DNA from: Vandiemenella viatica
Taxonomy: Eukaryota; Arthropoda; Insecta; Orthoptera; Morabidae
Direction: 5' to 3'
DNA: 64,000 nt
Assembly (NCBI GenBank): GCA_031002005.1
Contig: JARYHS010008074.1
Location: forward strand, 176,352,494 to 176,416,493
Every line of letters begins with the position of its first letter. The stretch's first letter is position 1. The position numbers and the translations under genes are program-made. This document shows, one piece after another, positions 1 through 11,149 of this stretch. The notes under the pieces are model-generated. The model saw nothing but the letters and a program-made list of their open reading frames with translations. It did no database searches and was not told the origin of the DNA.

Positions 1-246
1 GTTTTAGTTGTAACTTACACATTACGAACATTGTGGCCATGTGTTCACGAGGAAGAGTTGCGACAACTCAATCAAATCGGTCTGATATTACGTCTAGCAA
101 ACCAGTCAGTGCAAGTATTAACGTCATGTGCCACTGACGTACCTATCTCAGGTAAATAGTTGCCAAATAAATTTCAGATTCCATAGTTCGAAGCAGACTT
201 AATACTTTATTAAACCTAGAAGATAATTTTTATTTGTTACTGATTC

Positions 247-268
247 AATTTCTTGTTTTCAGGTAAGC
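247..268 (+). promoter_or_regulatory. candidate recursive splice site (zero-length exon)
   Basis: A pyrimidine-rich run ends in TTTTCAG and is followed at once by GTAAGC, so a 3' splice site directly abuts a 5' splice site (junction 262/263). This is the arrangement of ratchet points that split very long insect introns. A weaker acceptor-donor pair (TTACAG|GTGAGA) follows at about 524/525. Chance occurrence in AT-rich DNA is possible, and no flanking exon is identified. Confidence 0.3.
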
Positions 269-829
269 GACCGTCATTATATTCATTACTACTGCGCCCA
301 CACAAATTTCAGTTACTTGTTTCCTCTAGCATAATAAAAAAAATTTGCTGTTCGAAAATTTTGCACTGGAGGAAGGTGGGAAACAAAAAGTTTTTCCTAA
401 TTTCGACGAAGCAAATACGGACTCCAAAGAGCAAATTTTTGAAAAAGAGTATCACAATGATTCAAATCGCAGTAATACTGCTGAAATTTTTTTTTCTTCT
501 CTTGTCCGAATTCTTGTGTTACAGGTGAGAATGAGTCATTTGTTTGAACTAAACTCACCTCTCGAGACAGGTAGCACCGATCAACTAGTTGCTACAATGT
601 TTCTACATGATCAACACACGAGACGAGAAATTCAAAACAATTTGCGAGTCTTCACGAAGAGATAGTCCTCGGGACAATGGCCGACCACTGGGCTCGCGGA
701 AGACGAGTTCGCTAGCTGCTTCCTCACAAAAGAAACTCCGATGGAAACGATTCAATGGCAAGAAAATTTCTATCACTGCAGCAACAAGGAATAAAGACAC
801 AGCGGGACAAAAGAGATAAATTGTGTTGT

Positions 830-1190
830 TCCTCTAGGGCGGACGGAACAAGAGCTTTCATCTGCGCGAGACAAAGAAGACGGGGGAATTCACTGAGGCT
901 CTCAACACAACACAACATTCGGCTCTGCCGTCACGGCAGCCGCCAGTATAAAGGACCAATATGCAGCATCACCCAGACCACCACACGGACCGGCCTAAAT
1001 AAACAAAACGCCAGAGGAGGAAACCAATCAGTCGCCACAATGCGCCGGATTATCCGCGCTCTCTGTCGCCTGGAATGTCTGGGGACACGTTCGACGTCTA
1101 CATCCACCGTGGAATGCTCACTTACTCGCCTGTCCCATCATACAGTCCGAACCTCCTTCCAACACTGCTGCCCTGTTAGGCCGTAGGAGG
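830..1190 (+). other. GC-richer block, possibly an LTR or other promoter-bearing repeat
   Basis: This block is clearly richer in GC than its flanks. It has a TATA-like TATAAAG at 947-953 and an AATAAA at 998-1003, spaced as in a compact retroelement LTR. A 143-codon open stretch (755-1186) crosses it but shows no recognisable motif and looks like a by-product of low stop density. No partner LTR, primer-binding site or gag/pol was found in the window, so a solo LTR or an unrelated promoter-like repeat remain equally possible. Confidence 0.25.
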
Positions 1191-1200
1191 TGAACAAGTC

Positions 1201-1470
1201 TCGTTCATGAGTAGTCAAGACTTGAATGCTTCACTACTGTCGTAAAAAGCTTTAGCAGCCCCACAAATATTATTATCTATTACGATATCTACTTCATATT
1301 TGCAACAGGGTCATACCATACCCTCCTCGCCTGATAGGGAAATCGAAAACACAGATCCTTGTTAATACGGCATATGATGCTTTACTGGTTTATAGAACAG
1401 TGTTCAAAATTACAACATCCTGAGGCTAATCTTTATTAAGTTACAGGCGCTGAAAATTAATGAGTTGTTC
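1201..1470. other. no recognised feature
   Basis: AT-rich sequence without a readable element. It may include the 5' flank or terminal repeat of the mariner remnant that follows, but no inverted repeat was confirmed. Confidence 0.4.
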
Positions 1471-1477
1471 GTTTGAC

Positions 1478-2230
1478 ATGAAATGGACCAGATAAGAATT
1501 TGTAATGTGATTAAATATCTGTGTCAAAAACAGATGCCACCAACGGAAATTCGTGAAAATGTTGTCGCAACATTATTGAAGATGGTACCACAATTGCAGT
1601 AAAATATGGTTAAATATTTCTATAAGAAATATGATGATACTACAATTAATACGTCAATGTTTCAAAGGAGTTAGAACCAGCAGCACATAGGAAATCAAAT
1701 GGAGATAATCACTTACATTTACATTAGTTGGTGATGCCATATGAACGGTTAACAATTCGCCAGATTGAGGAAAAATCAGGCATCTCAAGAACAATCATAT
1801 ATTGCATACTGACAGATTAGTTGGATATGAGAACGATTCGCAAGTTGGCTGCCGCAACTTTTGACAACAGATCAAACAGCATTGGGGTGGCAGCGAAGAA
1901 TCTGGTCCTATATTAAGCCGATTCAGTAATTATATCTCGGGAATTGTTTCTATTGATCTACCCGAGAATCAAAACAATGGTCAGTACAGTGGAAGAACGC
2001 CAGTTGTCACTCTCCAAAGAAGACCAAAGCTTTTGTTTTTTGAGGAGTGAAACTAATGGTGCCTGCCTTCAGGGATGTTGGGTTAGACGCCTCTATACTT
2101 CCTGTACATGGGTAAACCATCACCGAGACATTGCGTAACAACGGCGAACAACTATCAAGAAAAGAAGAAGAGAGAAGTTTCCAGTCTCCGATTGCCATGA
2201 TGGCAATTTGAGAGTATAGATTTCATTACG
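1478..2230 (+). pseudogene. mariner-type transposase, dead copy
   Basis: Remnant of a mariner transposase, the DDE/D nuclear enzyme that cuts and pastes its own element at TA sites. The start is taken at ATG 1478, from which a helix-turn-helix-like N-terminus reads DQIRICNVIKYL and MPPTEIRENVV. A second block from 1734 reads MPYERLTIRQIEEKSGIS, the linker helix region of mariner proteins, and ends at TAG 1818-1820. In another frame near 1953-2035 the block ESKQWSVQWKNASCHSPKKT matches the catalytic-core region after the WIHHY-type motif. At least three stops and two frameshifts separate these blocks. The catalytic D residues cannot be placed with confidence. A full mariner protein is about 340-350 residues, so most of the length is present but unreadable as one frame. 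No inverted repeats were confirmed. Confidence 0.72.
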
Positions 2231-2280
2231 TACCTGCAATCCACAATTCAATCAGTCTAGTCCCCTCAAACTATCAGTCT

Positions 2281-2522
2281 TTTTTTTTTAACAGTTTAAC
2301 GTCCCTTTTTAACAACGTGGTCTTTAGAGACGGGAAAGGATGGGGGCAAGGAATGGGAAGGAATTCGGCCATGGCCTTTTGAAGGAAGCATCCCGGCATT
2401 CACCTGGAGTGATTTGGGGAAACCATGAAAACCCAAACCTGGATGCCCGGACGGGGATTCGAACCGCCGTCCTCCCGAATGCGAGGCCAGAACGCTATCC
2501 GTTACACCACCACGCTCGGTCC
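2281..2522 (-). repeat. SINE family A, full-length minus-strand copy
   Basis: tRNA-derived SINE, read on the minus strand. The head carries a pol III box B, GGTTCGAATCC (complement of 2455-2465), and a box A-like TGGTGTAACGG (complement of 2499-2509). A body follows that contains CCATGGCC and GGAATTCGG, and it ends in an A-rich tail (T run at 2281-2290). This is the clearest copy of the family and serves as the reference for the others. It would be transcribed by RNA polymerase III and mobilised by a LINE in trans. A tRNA caller might score the head as a tRNA, but the attached body and tail show it is a SINE. Confidence 0.88.
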
Positions 2523-2870
2523 TATCAGTCTTCTCTAAATCTTCAAACATGTGTGTCTGGAACCCATTTCAAGTGAGTTGATGTCATTTGTGCTATCACG
2601 TCATTATTTGACATCGTTCAGAAATACTTTTATGCGGGAAGGATAATACCGTTCTTACGCGTTTGGAGGAAATCTTGAACGGGTAGTGTAGAATAATAAA
2701 CCATAAAGTTTCTTTTAAATCATGTGAACAGATCAAAAATTTTCAGGGCGAAGTTTGCATTGTACTGAAGCATTAATTCTAGTAGAGAAACTTAGGTAAA
2801 ATTTATTTGAGAAATTAACATGCAGCAAATAATTTACATCTATAATTTTTAGTGTAGTCACCTTCCCTTT

Positions 2871-3106
2871 CAAAGCTTTTTTTTTTTTTTTTGCTTATGG
2901 TTTTACACCTCGCCGACGTCTAGGTCATTAAAGGCGGCAAAGGACAAAGGGCAAGGATCTGGAAGGAATTTAACCATCACGTTTTGAATCAATCATCATG
3001 GCATTCGCCTCGAGTAATTTGGAGAAACCATGGAAAACCCAAATCTGGATGGTCGGATGGGGATTCAAACCGGAATCCTCCCAATGCAAGGCTAGAACTC
3101 GAACAA
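2871..3106 (-). repeat. SINE family A, diverged minus-strand copy
   Basis: Starts with a T run at 2878-2894 (the A tail). The body shows GGAGAAACCATGGAAAACCC, followed by a GGGGATTCAAACCGG block that is the complement of a decayed box B. Many substitutions relative to the copy at 2281. The tail-proximal part carries the variant CGCCGACGTCTAGGTCATTA, also seen at 17345 and 17655, so it belongs to a subfamily shared with those copies. Confidence 0.8.
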
Positions 3107-3109
3107 TTA

Positions 3110-3495
3110 AGTCGGTTTTTGTATATGCTTATGATACAAAATATGTTGACATAAACTGCTGTTTAAGAAGTTTCATTTCCAAGAAAATCAATAATAAATT
3201 GTTATTCAACTATCAACTTCATTCGTTCCTTTCAAACGAAGAACACCATTTCAATAGTCGCAAACAAACCACCATTAGATGTACTACCAGCATCGGCATT
3301 ACATTCTTTTATCTAACGCTAAATTAAAATTGTAACTTAACTTTCTATTCCTATCATGTTTATATTTCCATTTTCTGAACTTGAATGAAGCAAAGGATTT
3401 TCTTATTAGTTTCATCATCACTTTTCATAAATGACTTATTCTTTAATATTAATTTAATTGCAATTGAACACTTGCACCGTTTTTATATTTCCTAC
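3110..3495. other. no recognised feature
   Basis: AT-rich stretch between a SINE and a decayed LINE. It may be the LINE's 3' untranslated end (minus strand), but no tail was identified. Confidence 0.35.
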
Positions 3496-3499
3496 AGAT

Positions 3500-4420
3500 C
3501 TACTTTCCCACTTCATGATTGACTATCTTAAATTCTTCGAGGGCAATATTGCCATCTACTTGTACCCTAAACTAGTTTAATTTCTTTCAGTGTTACTGTT
3601 AAATCCTTCAGCATTTTCAACAACAATTTTATTCAACCGCTGACTCCGTTACCAACAGAAGAAAGGTTTTCCATGCCATACATAACCCCTGAAACAAAGT
3701 GTTAACTCGTGGTGATGTTCATTTCTTCCCTTCAGTGCACTATTCCCCATTGTTCTAACAACATACATCCAAGCCTAATTGATCATAAGCTCATAAATTC
3801 TCACCACTCCCTTCAAATGCCTCTTCTCTTAAAATGACTCTCAACCAAGCTCCTTTACATACCAGTTAAGTTTTGCGGTAATTTCCTTAAGAAAAACTAG
3901 CTGCCTTCCCTTGCATAATGTGAGTCCTATACTAAACACACATATTCAAGCAACGGTCAGACATAGGTTTCATAACCCAAAGATCTCATTTCCCTGATTC
4001 ATCCCTTCATCATTTTCTCAAATAAATAAAGAATATTGAAACCTCTCCTCACTATAACCCAATGTGCTCTGCTAAACTGAATATGCTGTAAAATTGTTTT
4101 CCAGTTCCTCTTTATATCTATAATCAAAAAATCTTCTTTTTTATCTGTGTACCTAATAAGCTAACTCATCTTGGCATTCATCTTCATTTCATGTTGACGC
4201 ACCCTGCAAGATATCCTACCCAGATCACCCTGTAACTGTTAACCGCCTTATCCAGTTTTAACCCTATTACATAAAATCATGTCATCAGTAAACAACTGAA
4301 ATTTTGACTATAAACCATCAACAGTCATATTTCATAGAATAATGAATAGCAATGGTCCCAATAAATAACCCACTATCACCCCATCTTCAATTTCACCTGT
4401 TTTGATACTGCATTTCCTAC
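3500..4420 (-). pseudogene. decayed Jockey-like LINE reverse transcriptase, C-terminal half
   Basis: Read on the minus strand, this holds reverse-transcriptase core motifs in order. GYLLGPLLFI stands for the usual PQGSxLGPLLF block. It is followed by SKFQLFTDDMILCNRV, where FTDD replaces the catalytic YADD/FADD, and then by HEMKMNAK. About 300 bases on, LGYETYV and PLLEYVCLV.DSHY match the thumb block (LEYxxxVWDP) of Jockey-type elements. Stops and frameshifts occur throughout, so it is inactive. A related minus-strand fragment lies at 54470-54760, where the same coding block is better preserved. The clade call rests on motif style only. Confidence 0.62.
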
Positions 4421-4639
4421 CCAAACTGTTTGGTTTCTACCTTTTAAGTAATTCTGTACCCATTCTCATAATTTTTTGTAACTACATGAACACGAGACTT
4501 GGCCTATTTTTACAAGAATTGTTTTTGTGGGATTTAATTATCATACGAATATTTCCTTTTTTACTTCTTCGCACTTTTCTTGCGGCCATGTTTCTTTTGT
4601 CTCCTAGCGTTCCTAGTTGATATTATTTCTAAAATGCCT

Positions 4640-5568
4640 GTACTGCTCCCTTTTCTGCTACATCTTGAACATTTTTGTGTCTTCTCTTCTGATCCATCAA
4701 CTCCGAAATTTCTTCTGTGATCTAATGTTTTCGGGCGGCATATTTCCTAAAACCTAATGTTTCTTTAAAAACTTTGATTATTTCTCTCTTAAGTAAATTC
4801 CATTAATTCTCAGTTGAACTTTTATTAGATTTATTAATTAGACCCACGTCTTCCTTATCTGCAAATGTTTCTCTCATGATAGATTGTTTAAATTTGTTGA
4901 CTTCCTATGTGTGGCTTCCTGACTCTCTGTTTGACATGATATATTCTAGCTGATATCTACCTGTATCCCCTGGTCGTCTCCAGGTGTATATACTTCGTGC
5001 AACATTCTTAAATAGTTTGTTTGTCATGACGAGTTTATATTTTTCAAAATTCTAACAACTCTCTTCCTCGCTCATTTCTTTCTCGTAGGCCAAATCTCCT
5101 TACAGTATTCCCCTCTTTTTATTCTACCATTACTGCATTCCAATCACCCATGGTTATTGGTTATTCCTCCCCCTTCCCATATTGGATTAATTCTTCAATT
5201 TCATCGTGTATTTTCTCTATTTCTTCATCATCTTCCTACAATGTTCACATATACACTTCTACTAGCGGGCTTAGTTTCTAACCACATCAAAATAATCCTG
5301 TCACTAAGTTGTTTGTAATAATTTCCCAGTTGTTCGTTATAAATTCTTTTCCAGTAACTTCAACGACGGATTTAGTGTCAATTATTCTGAGTCCCTGTGC
5401 ATCCTTCCCCTTAAACACACTAATCGCAACGACATCTATCAAAAGTCGTTCCATCTCCCTCTTCAAGCTTTCTAATCTACCTGCTCCATTAAGACTTCCA
5501 ACATTCCACCCTATGACTCGTAGAATTTCGCTGTCCATTCTGATTACTTCTTCTTGAGCAATCCCCAA
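4640..5568 (-). pseudogene. decayed LINE apurinic-type endonuclease domain
   Basis: Minus-strand frame opening near 5568 with ILRVIGWNVGSLNGAGRLES and LKREMERLLIDVVAIS, the N-terminus of a LINE endonuclease of the exonuclease-endonuclease-phosphatase fold. Further on, in broken frames, the complement of 5170-4880 reads MGDWNAV, then GLRERNERGRELLEF, and the complement of about 4740 reads ITEEISELMDQK, matching the endonuclease and the linker to the reverse transcriptase. Such enzymes nick the target DNA to prime reverse transcription. Many stops are present. It lies in the same orientation as the reverse-transcriptase remnant at 3500-4420, but the two motif styles differ, so they may be separate insertions. 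Confidence 0.62.
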
Positions 5569-5910
5569 CCGCAGATCCGATTGGGGGACTATTTAACTAA
5601 AGAATATTTTACCCAGGAAGAAGTCATCGTTCTATATGTAGCTTGATTGTGTTAAACGCCTCGGGATACCCTTTGGGTCTTTAATGTAGAGGCTTCGCCT
5701 TGTCTTTTGCACCCCTATCATTTCTGATTCATCCGCCCTTAGGAGCCGTTTTCAACTCCAAGGGCAAGAGGGTGCCCTGGACCACTCCCCGCTCTTTCAC
5801 TCTCCTTTCAGGAGCCGTTGGCAAGCAGTGGGCGACTCCTTATATCAGTAATCATTCAGTCGACAGAGCCTCGTTGGTGTTAACTGGGTGTAATGCGTAA
5901 AGGAGGGGTT
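5569..5910 (-). repeat. probable 5' untranslated region of the minus-strand LINE
   Basis: Directly upstream, on the minus strand, of the endonuclease frame. It is richer in GC than its surroundings and includes the block GCCCTTAGGAGCCG, twice echoed as AGGAGCCGTT. Its position and the abrupt fall in GC after about 5900 fit a LINE 5' end. No coding motif is visible. Confidence 0.4.
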
Positions 5911-8900
5911 GACAATTGGTTTTGTGCAATTTTGAGATGGTTCCATAATATAGGTATCATCGGCATTCAGTTTCTTGGCATGAAGTTTAGTACGTAAACT
6001 CCATACCAAAGGTAGTCAATTTCAAAATGCTGCAGCACCGCACCAGCTGAGATAAGAAGCAACAATTAGTTTCCATATCATAGCTATTAAATTATTTTTA
6101 TGGTTACATTTTATCCACCTAAGAGGTGTAACAAAGAATTATGATTTTTCTCCAGTCTATTGTTACATTATGTTCCATAAATAAGCGGGCAAATTTAAAT
6201 TATCTGTATCCGCAAACTCCATCTTCTCTCTGTAAACGTAAATGTAGTCCATTTTAAAATCAATTTATTTTATTGTTTCTAGATGAAATTTGACGGTACT
6301 TTAGCAATAACAAAACAATATTTAATATAGTTTTTATCGCACAGTGGGGCCATAAAAAAATTCTGTTTCAAATTCAACTATGTCTACTACAAGGAAAAAA
6401 AAAAAAAAATTACGAAGTCCCTTGGTTGATCTGAACAAACATTACTGGAGTTCCAGCTAGAGCTTACAAACAATGCAGTCATATGCCTTACGTATGCCGG
6501 ACAGCAGTTAACGATACAAATAACAAGGCTGATGTTTCTGGAATACATTTGGAAGAAAATTAGGAATTTTAAATGCCTCAGATTATACTGGAAAAGGGCA
6601 ATTCGTTAAATAACACGCTATGTACACAAAACTATAATATATATAAAACACTCTCCATGAAGAGATACTAAACATATTGAAGATATGTTACCAAAAAATA
6701 TAAGATTTAAGACTAAAATCTTTCATATAAAGAAGGATGAGAAATATTTTTATTTAGTTATAATAATGCATCTGGTGCATGTCGTAATTTTATGGTAGTC
6801 TTTTTTTTAACCAGACATGCGGAACAGTTAAAACCAAACTGAAGAAGAAATGGTTTGAAAAACAATCTCCTTATGATTTCGAATAAAGATATATTTCTAA
6901 AGTTAAACAGTTTCTGGAAATCAGAATTTATCATCAAAATTCGAACTATCAGCTTACACATCTGTTTCTAGAATTTAGTGCAGTGAAGAAGTATGGAAAT
7001 TGGATTTTTTTTAAGAACAAAAAATATCCATTGTTTTTCTCTATTCATTGGTGCTTTTCAAGTGACATCTGTTACAGGCAATTTAAGGCATTGTCCGTTG
7101 TTTTTCTGTTCGTGAAAGGATGAAAGTTGTTAATTTAGCCTTTTCGAAAACCAATCTTTATCGTATTATTTCAAACTTAACATCCTTCACACTTTTTAAA
7201 ACAAAAATACAGACCTCATATGTTGCTTGTGTATTAAATTGTCTCTCTTTAATAAAGCCATAAATGCGTTTCAGGAAAATGATACCCGTATAGCAATTTG
7301 TCAGCTGACTAATCGAACATTTCTGTAGTAATACGCAACCTTTTAACACCATGTTGATTTACAATAGATTTATAACTTGAAAAAATCGTAATTCTTCTTC
7401 TCATAATAGACACGTGAACTTCTACGCCAGTACACTTCCAACCACATTGGGCCATTGTGCCCTAAATCGACTTTGGCGAAAATACAAGAGTGGTATCTGC
7501 ACATACAATAAAGTGGTAATAGGGAAAAGTGTCTGCAATTAAGATATATTAAAAAAAAAATGAGAGTAGGGTTCTGTTGTTAAGCTATACAGAATGAATC
7601 ATGTGAGTGTTTTTTAATTGCGTGTTTATGTGTCTTTCTTCCAGTTGGGAAGAACGGGTTTCACAGAATATCTACTGATCATATTTTGAAGGGTGTTCGA
7701 ATAATGTACAACCAGTGGTCCCATGGATAAAATAGGGAATGTAAAGTTGGAAAGCTGACAAATTTAGGACAAAATCGTCCACAAATTAGTGTCCTTCTTT
7801 TGTTGGACGCCAATCTCGTAATATTACAAGTAGAATTTACATATTTGTCTCAGCCAAAAAGTTTATCGTATTAGTGGTATTGTATTATTCGGAGGCATCA
7901 AGCTAATTTTTTCTCTCCTTCTTTGGTGATGTGTTAGCCTTACCAAAATTGTTTTAAGAGAGATCCATACATAGAAAGTCCGCCTGAACGAAGAAGCTGG
8001 TATAAAATAAGAAAGCTGTATCATTCATTCTAAATCAGTTTCCTTTTTACATCTATCCTCCAGCAAACTCGTAGCATTTATTCTTTGGTTAAATTGTTTG
8101 ATACCAATAAAATACGTTTGATAGTGAATCTCTGGTGTACTAGTAACAAAACTAACATGCTAATTACGTTCACAAGCCTTGAATAATACATTTTAAATAG
8201 AAAAATTGAGACACAAATTTCCCTGTGAAAGGATTGTTACGCCGACATATTAAGCTACACGAGTCCTATAAAAACCATAAATTGTGCTTTGTATAAAAAA
8301 TAATAAACACAAAAATACATTATAAGAAGTTACTTCGAACGTTCGAAGCTATTCTTTCCAAATACACTGATCAAAGGCAAAACATTTGGCTTTTAAAATC
8401 ACGTGTCATCATGAATTGTCATTTGATACTGGTCTACAGTTTGTCAGAGAAGATCCTTCTACATCGATTTCTCTGACTGACAGAGCGGCAAGTTTGTTAG
8501 AAGACACTGAACTGTCAGTTCGATATTGAAAAGTCAGTATTTCCCTTTCCACCGTCAATTTACGTCTATCCAACTGTGCGAATTTAAACAGTAGCGATTT
8601 CAAATTTATGTAACGTTTTAATATTTATTAAGAGCAAGTAACATGTATCAAATGTTTTACATACTCTTATAATTCAATACTATCCACCTCCCTGTCAGTC
8701 AATGTCCTTTCACTATTTTTTCGGTAAAACATTTGATGAGAAGATTATTTCTTACAAAGCGCGATTCGTTCTTAACAAAGTATTGGTTATCTTTGAAGCA
8801 CCAATGTCTGAAAATATTTGTCTGACAATATTTCATTTAAGCTTTTCAATTGAGTTTTGAATGTATTTTACGATAATGTGCTGTTCAATGCCTCGGTGTC

Positions 8901-9100
8901 CTTTTACGTTTCGACCCAGCTCCTAGAGATCAAACCAAGAAGATAAAATTTGTTATACAAACATTATGCTAATTAACAAAATAAATCCTAAAAAGACATT
9001 TATTTTTATTTATCATCTAATTTTAAGTTATTAAATAAAAGAAAAAATTAAATTACTCAATTAAAACTCTTACTAATCCTATTTTCTAAAAAAAAATTAA
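5911..9100. other. long AT-rich stretch, no recognised feature
   Basis: About 3.2 kb with stops in all frames. I see only homopolymer runs (for example A13 at about 6397-6409) and no SINE head, transposase or reverse-transcriptase motif. Short frames of 60-70 codons here are AT-rich and carry no motif. It could be intronic or intergenic host DNA, or repeats too old to read. Confidence 0.4.
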
Positions 9101-9111
9101 AACTTTTTCAG

Positions 9112-9323
9112 CTGCAACATCTGCAGGTTACATGCCTCGTTCGATGTCTCAATGCGTACAGGTGGCTAGACGAGCGAATGACTTGGGTTTTGCACTTCCA
9201 GCTTGGACTAGGTCTTCGGCTCTCTCCCTTGGAATCGACTACAGAACTCACTCTCTGCTGTATTGGAAGACACGACAGACTCCAACTGTCACCCAGAAGG
9301 AACACTCACACGGGAACAATTAA
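9112..9323 (+). other. candidate host coding exon (unidentified)
   Basis: A pyrimidine-rich acceptor, ACTTTTTCAG, ends at 9111. The following sequence is open in two plus-strand frames. One begins AATSAGYMPRSMSQCVQVAR and stops at TAA 9321-9323. The other begins LQHLQVTCLVRCLNAYRW and stops at TGA 9388-9390. GC content jumps from about 25-30% to about half exactly at the acceptor and falls back after about 9400. I recognise no protein family. A terminal exon of a host gene would fit, but the reverse strand is also open, so a GC-rich repeat cannot be excluded. Confidence 0.25.
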
Positions 9324-9514
9324 AGTGAATCCAGCTGATCGAGATGAAAATCTTCGACGGTTCCTGCCTTATGCCTTCAGCCGTTCCTGATACTTTTTCA
9401 TTTCAATTTGTGACGCAATTTTTGCTCTTTCGTCTATAAAATGTCAGTGAATCTCTTGATAACAACTAAAACACGTTAGTTTTTATTCTTAGGTCACTAG
9501 AACGAGTAGAGAAT

Positions 9515-9670
9515 TGTGGACAAGGAATGGGAAGGAATTAGGTCACGACATTTTGTAGGAACCATCTCGTCATTTGCCTCGGTTGATTTCGGAAAACCAT
9601 GTTAAACCGAAATCAAGGTGGCCGGATCGGCGATCGAATAGCTTTTACCAGGTTCGAGCGTTAATCGCTC
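9515..9670 (-). repeat. SINE family A, old minus-strand fragment
   Basis: Retains GGACAAGGAATGGGAAGGAA, a degraded CGTCATTTGCCTCGGTTGAT body block, GGAAAACCATG and GGTGGCCGGATCGGCGATCG. The box B region is too mutated to read. No A tail is left at the 9515 end. Confidence 0.6.
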
Positions 9671-9679
9671 GCTCATCAT

Positions 9680-11140
9680 ACTATCACGACGCATCAGTAC
9701 GACATATCAATTTTACCCTTTCATTAGGTGCAAAACCAAATTATTATTATAATGTGAGTAATAACCATTCTAGATGAGACAAGGAAAACAGAAATACTGT
9801 TGAAGAACCAGAGAGAGCCAAAACAAAATCGTGACCAAACATACCGCGGGAAATATGAAATACTTTTTGTATAGAACAGAACATTGCTTATGTAAAGTTT
9901 TCTACAGTAAATTACTTTTAAATGGCGATGGCGACATAGTAACTGAAGTTTAACGGGCATTAAAGAAAAAGACATGTACGACTGACAGACGATTCTATCC
10001 GCATATAAACTGTCATGATTTAAGGACACCACAGAATTTGAAATGCATGACAGTAAAATTGTACTAAACAAGCAAACAGTAAGGCATTGCGAGGATTGTC
10101 TAACCCAATGATTTCAAACTGTGACTTGCGAATACAGGATATGTGATCCGCAAGCAAAATATTACAAATTTAATTCCACCTAAACTAAGGATACCATAAA
10201 AAAATAAGTTGGTATACACTGTTCACTTAAAATTGATACAGTACTCGTAGTGAATGAAACTATAAGAGGGTATTAGCAATAAATCTATTAATCAAAATTT
10301 GTAAACACCATTAATATTTCTAATACCTGACAAAATTTTGATATTTCTAGAACATGACTACATGGTTACTACAGTAAAGTAGGTTTCCAACAAAGAGAAC
10401 GGAGTTCCTTTAAAGATTAAGTCAATGGCCATTTTATGAGGGTCTTATTGCAGGAGTTTGTCTTAATCGGATTACGGCAAGAGCTTATTACAAATGATAG
10501 AGTTTATTAATACAATAAACGTAGGTAAAGTTAGTTAAGTTAGTGAACTTACTGATGCGTTGAATTATTTTTGACATTTGATTGGTCTTTGGGTTGAAAA
10601 ATCTAAGAAGCGTTGGTCAAACCTCCATACTGTTATAAAACTGTTTCGGTTCATTGAAGATATTTTTCTTTTTTTAAATATTACGATCTTCAATTTAGAC
10701 CTCTGAACCAAATCAAGTGCTACAGACAGTTGCTCCGGTACATCACAGTTCATTTACCTTGAGAGCAAGGCGGAGTAAGGTATCTTGGAACTTTTCATCA
10801 AACTGTCCGAATATCTCTAGTCTAGCGACGTCTCCTCTACATCTCCAACGAAATTCAGTAGTAGGAGATTAAATGGATACACGATACTCTCCTGGGACTG
10901 TTCGTGATAAGGACACACCTGCCGTTCCGTAGGACCCTCATCATAATACCACGCTCTTTGTACACGACGGTTTGGCTAGTAATGAGAAAAAAATTAACTC
11001 TGATAAAGACAGTGTTCACCCAGATAGTGCAGAGGAGAGGACGCTAGTCTCGTCTCGGACGTCACTTCTTGTTGAGTGCTGCAAGTCTTCCTGCCAAGTG
11101 ACTCGATCCGTGTTATCTTGTCCAGCAGCCAGAAGAGCTG
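9680..11140. other. no recognised feature
   Basis: Mixed AT-rich sequence. From about 10750 to 11190 it is richer in GC and has overlapping open frames on both strands (for example 10972-11196), but these carry no motif. The end of this stretch may be the 3' part of the minus-strand LINE that starts near 12900. Confidence 0.35.
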
Positions 11141-11149
11141 AAGCCTTTC

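Noticed and set aside
755..1186. 143-codon open frame, the longest near the left end
   Set aside because: No domain, arginine- and threonine-rich throughout, and in a GC-richer block with TATA- and polyA-like signals. More likely repeat sequence with few stops than a gene.
2455..2522. tRNA-like cloverleaf sequence with box A and box B (also at 38305, 17500 and elsewhere)
   Set aside because: Always attached to the same non-tRNA body and A tail, so these are SINE heads rather than tRNA genes.
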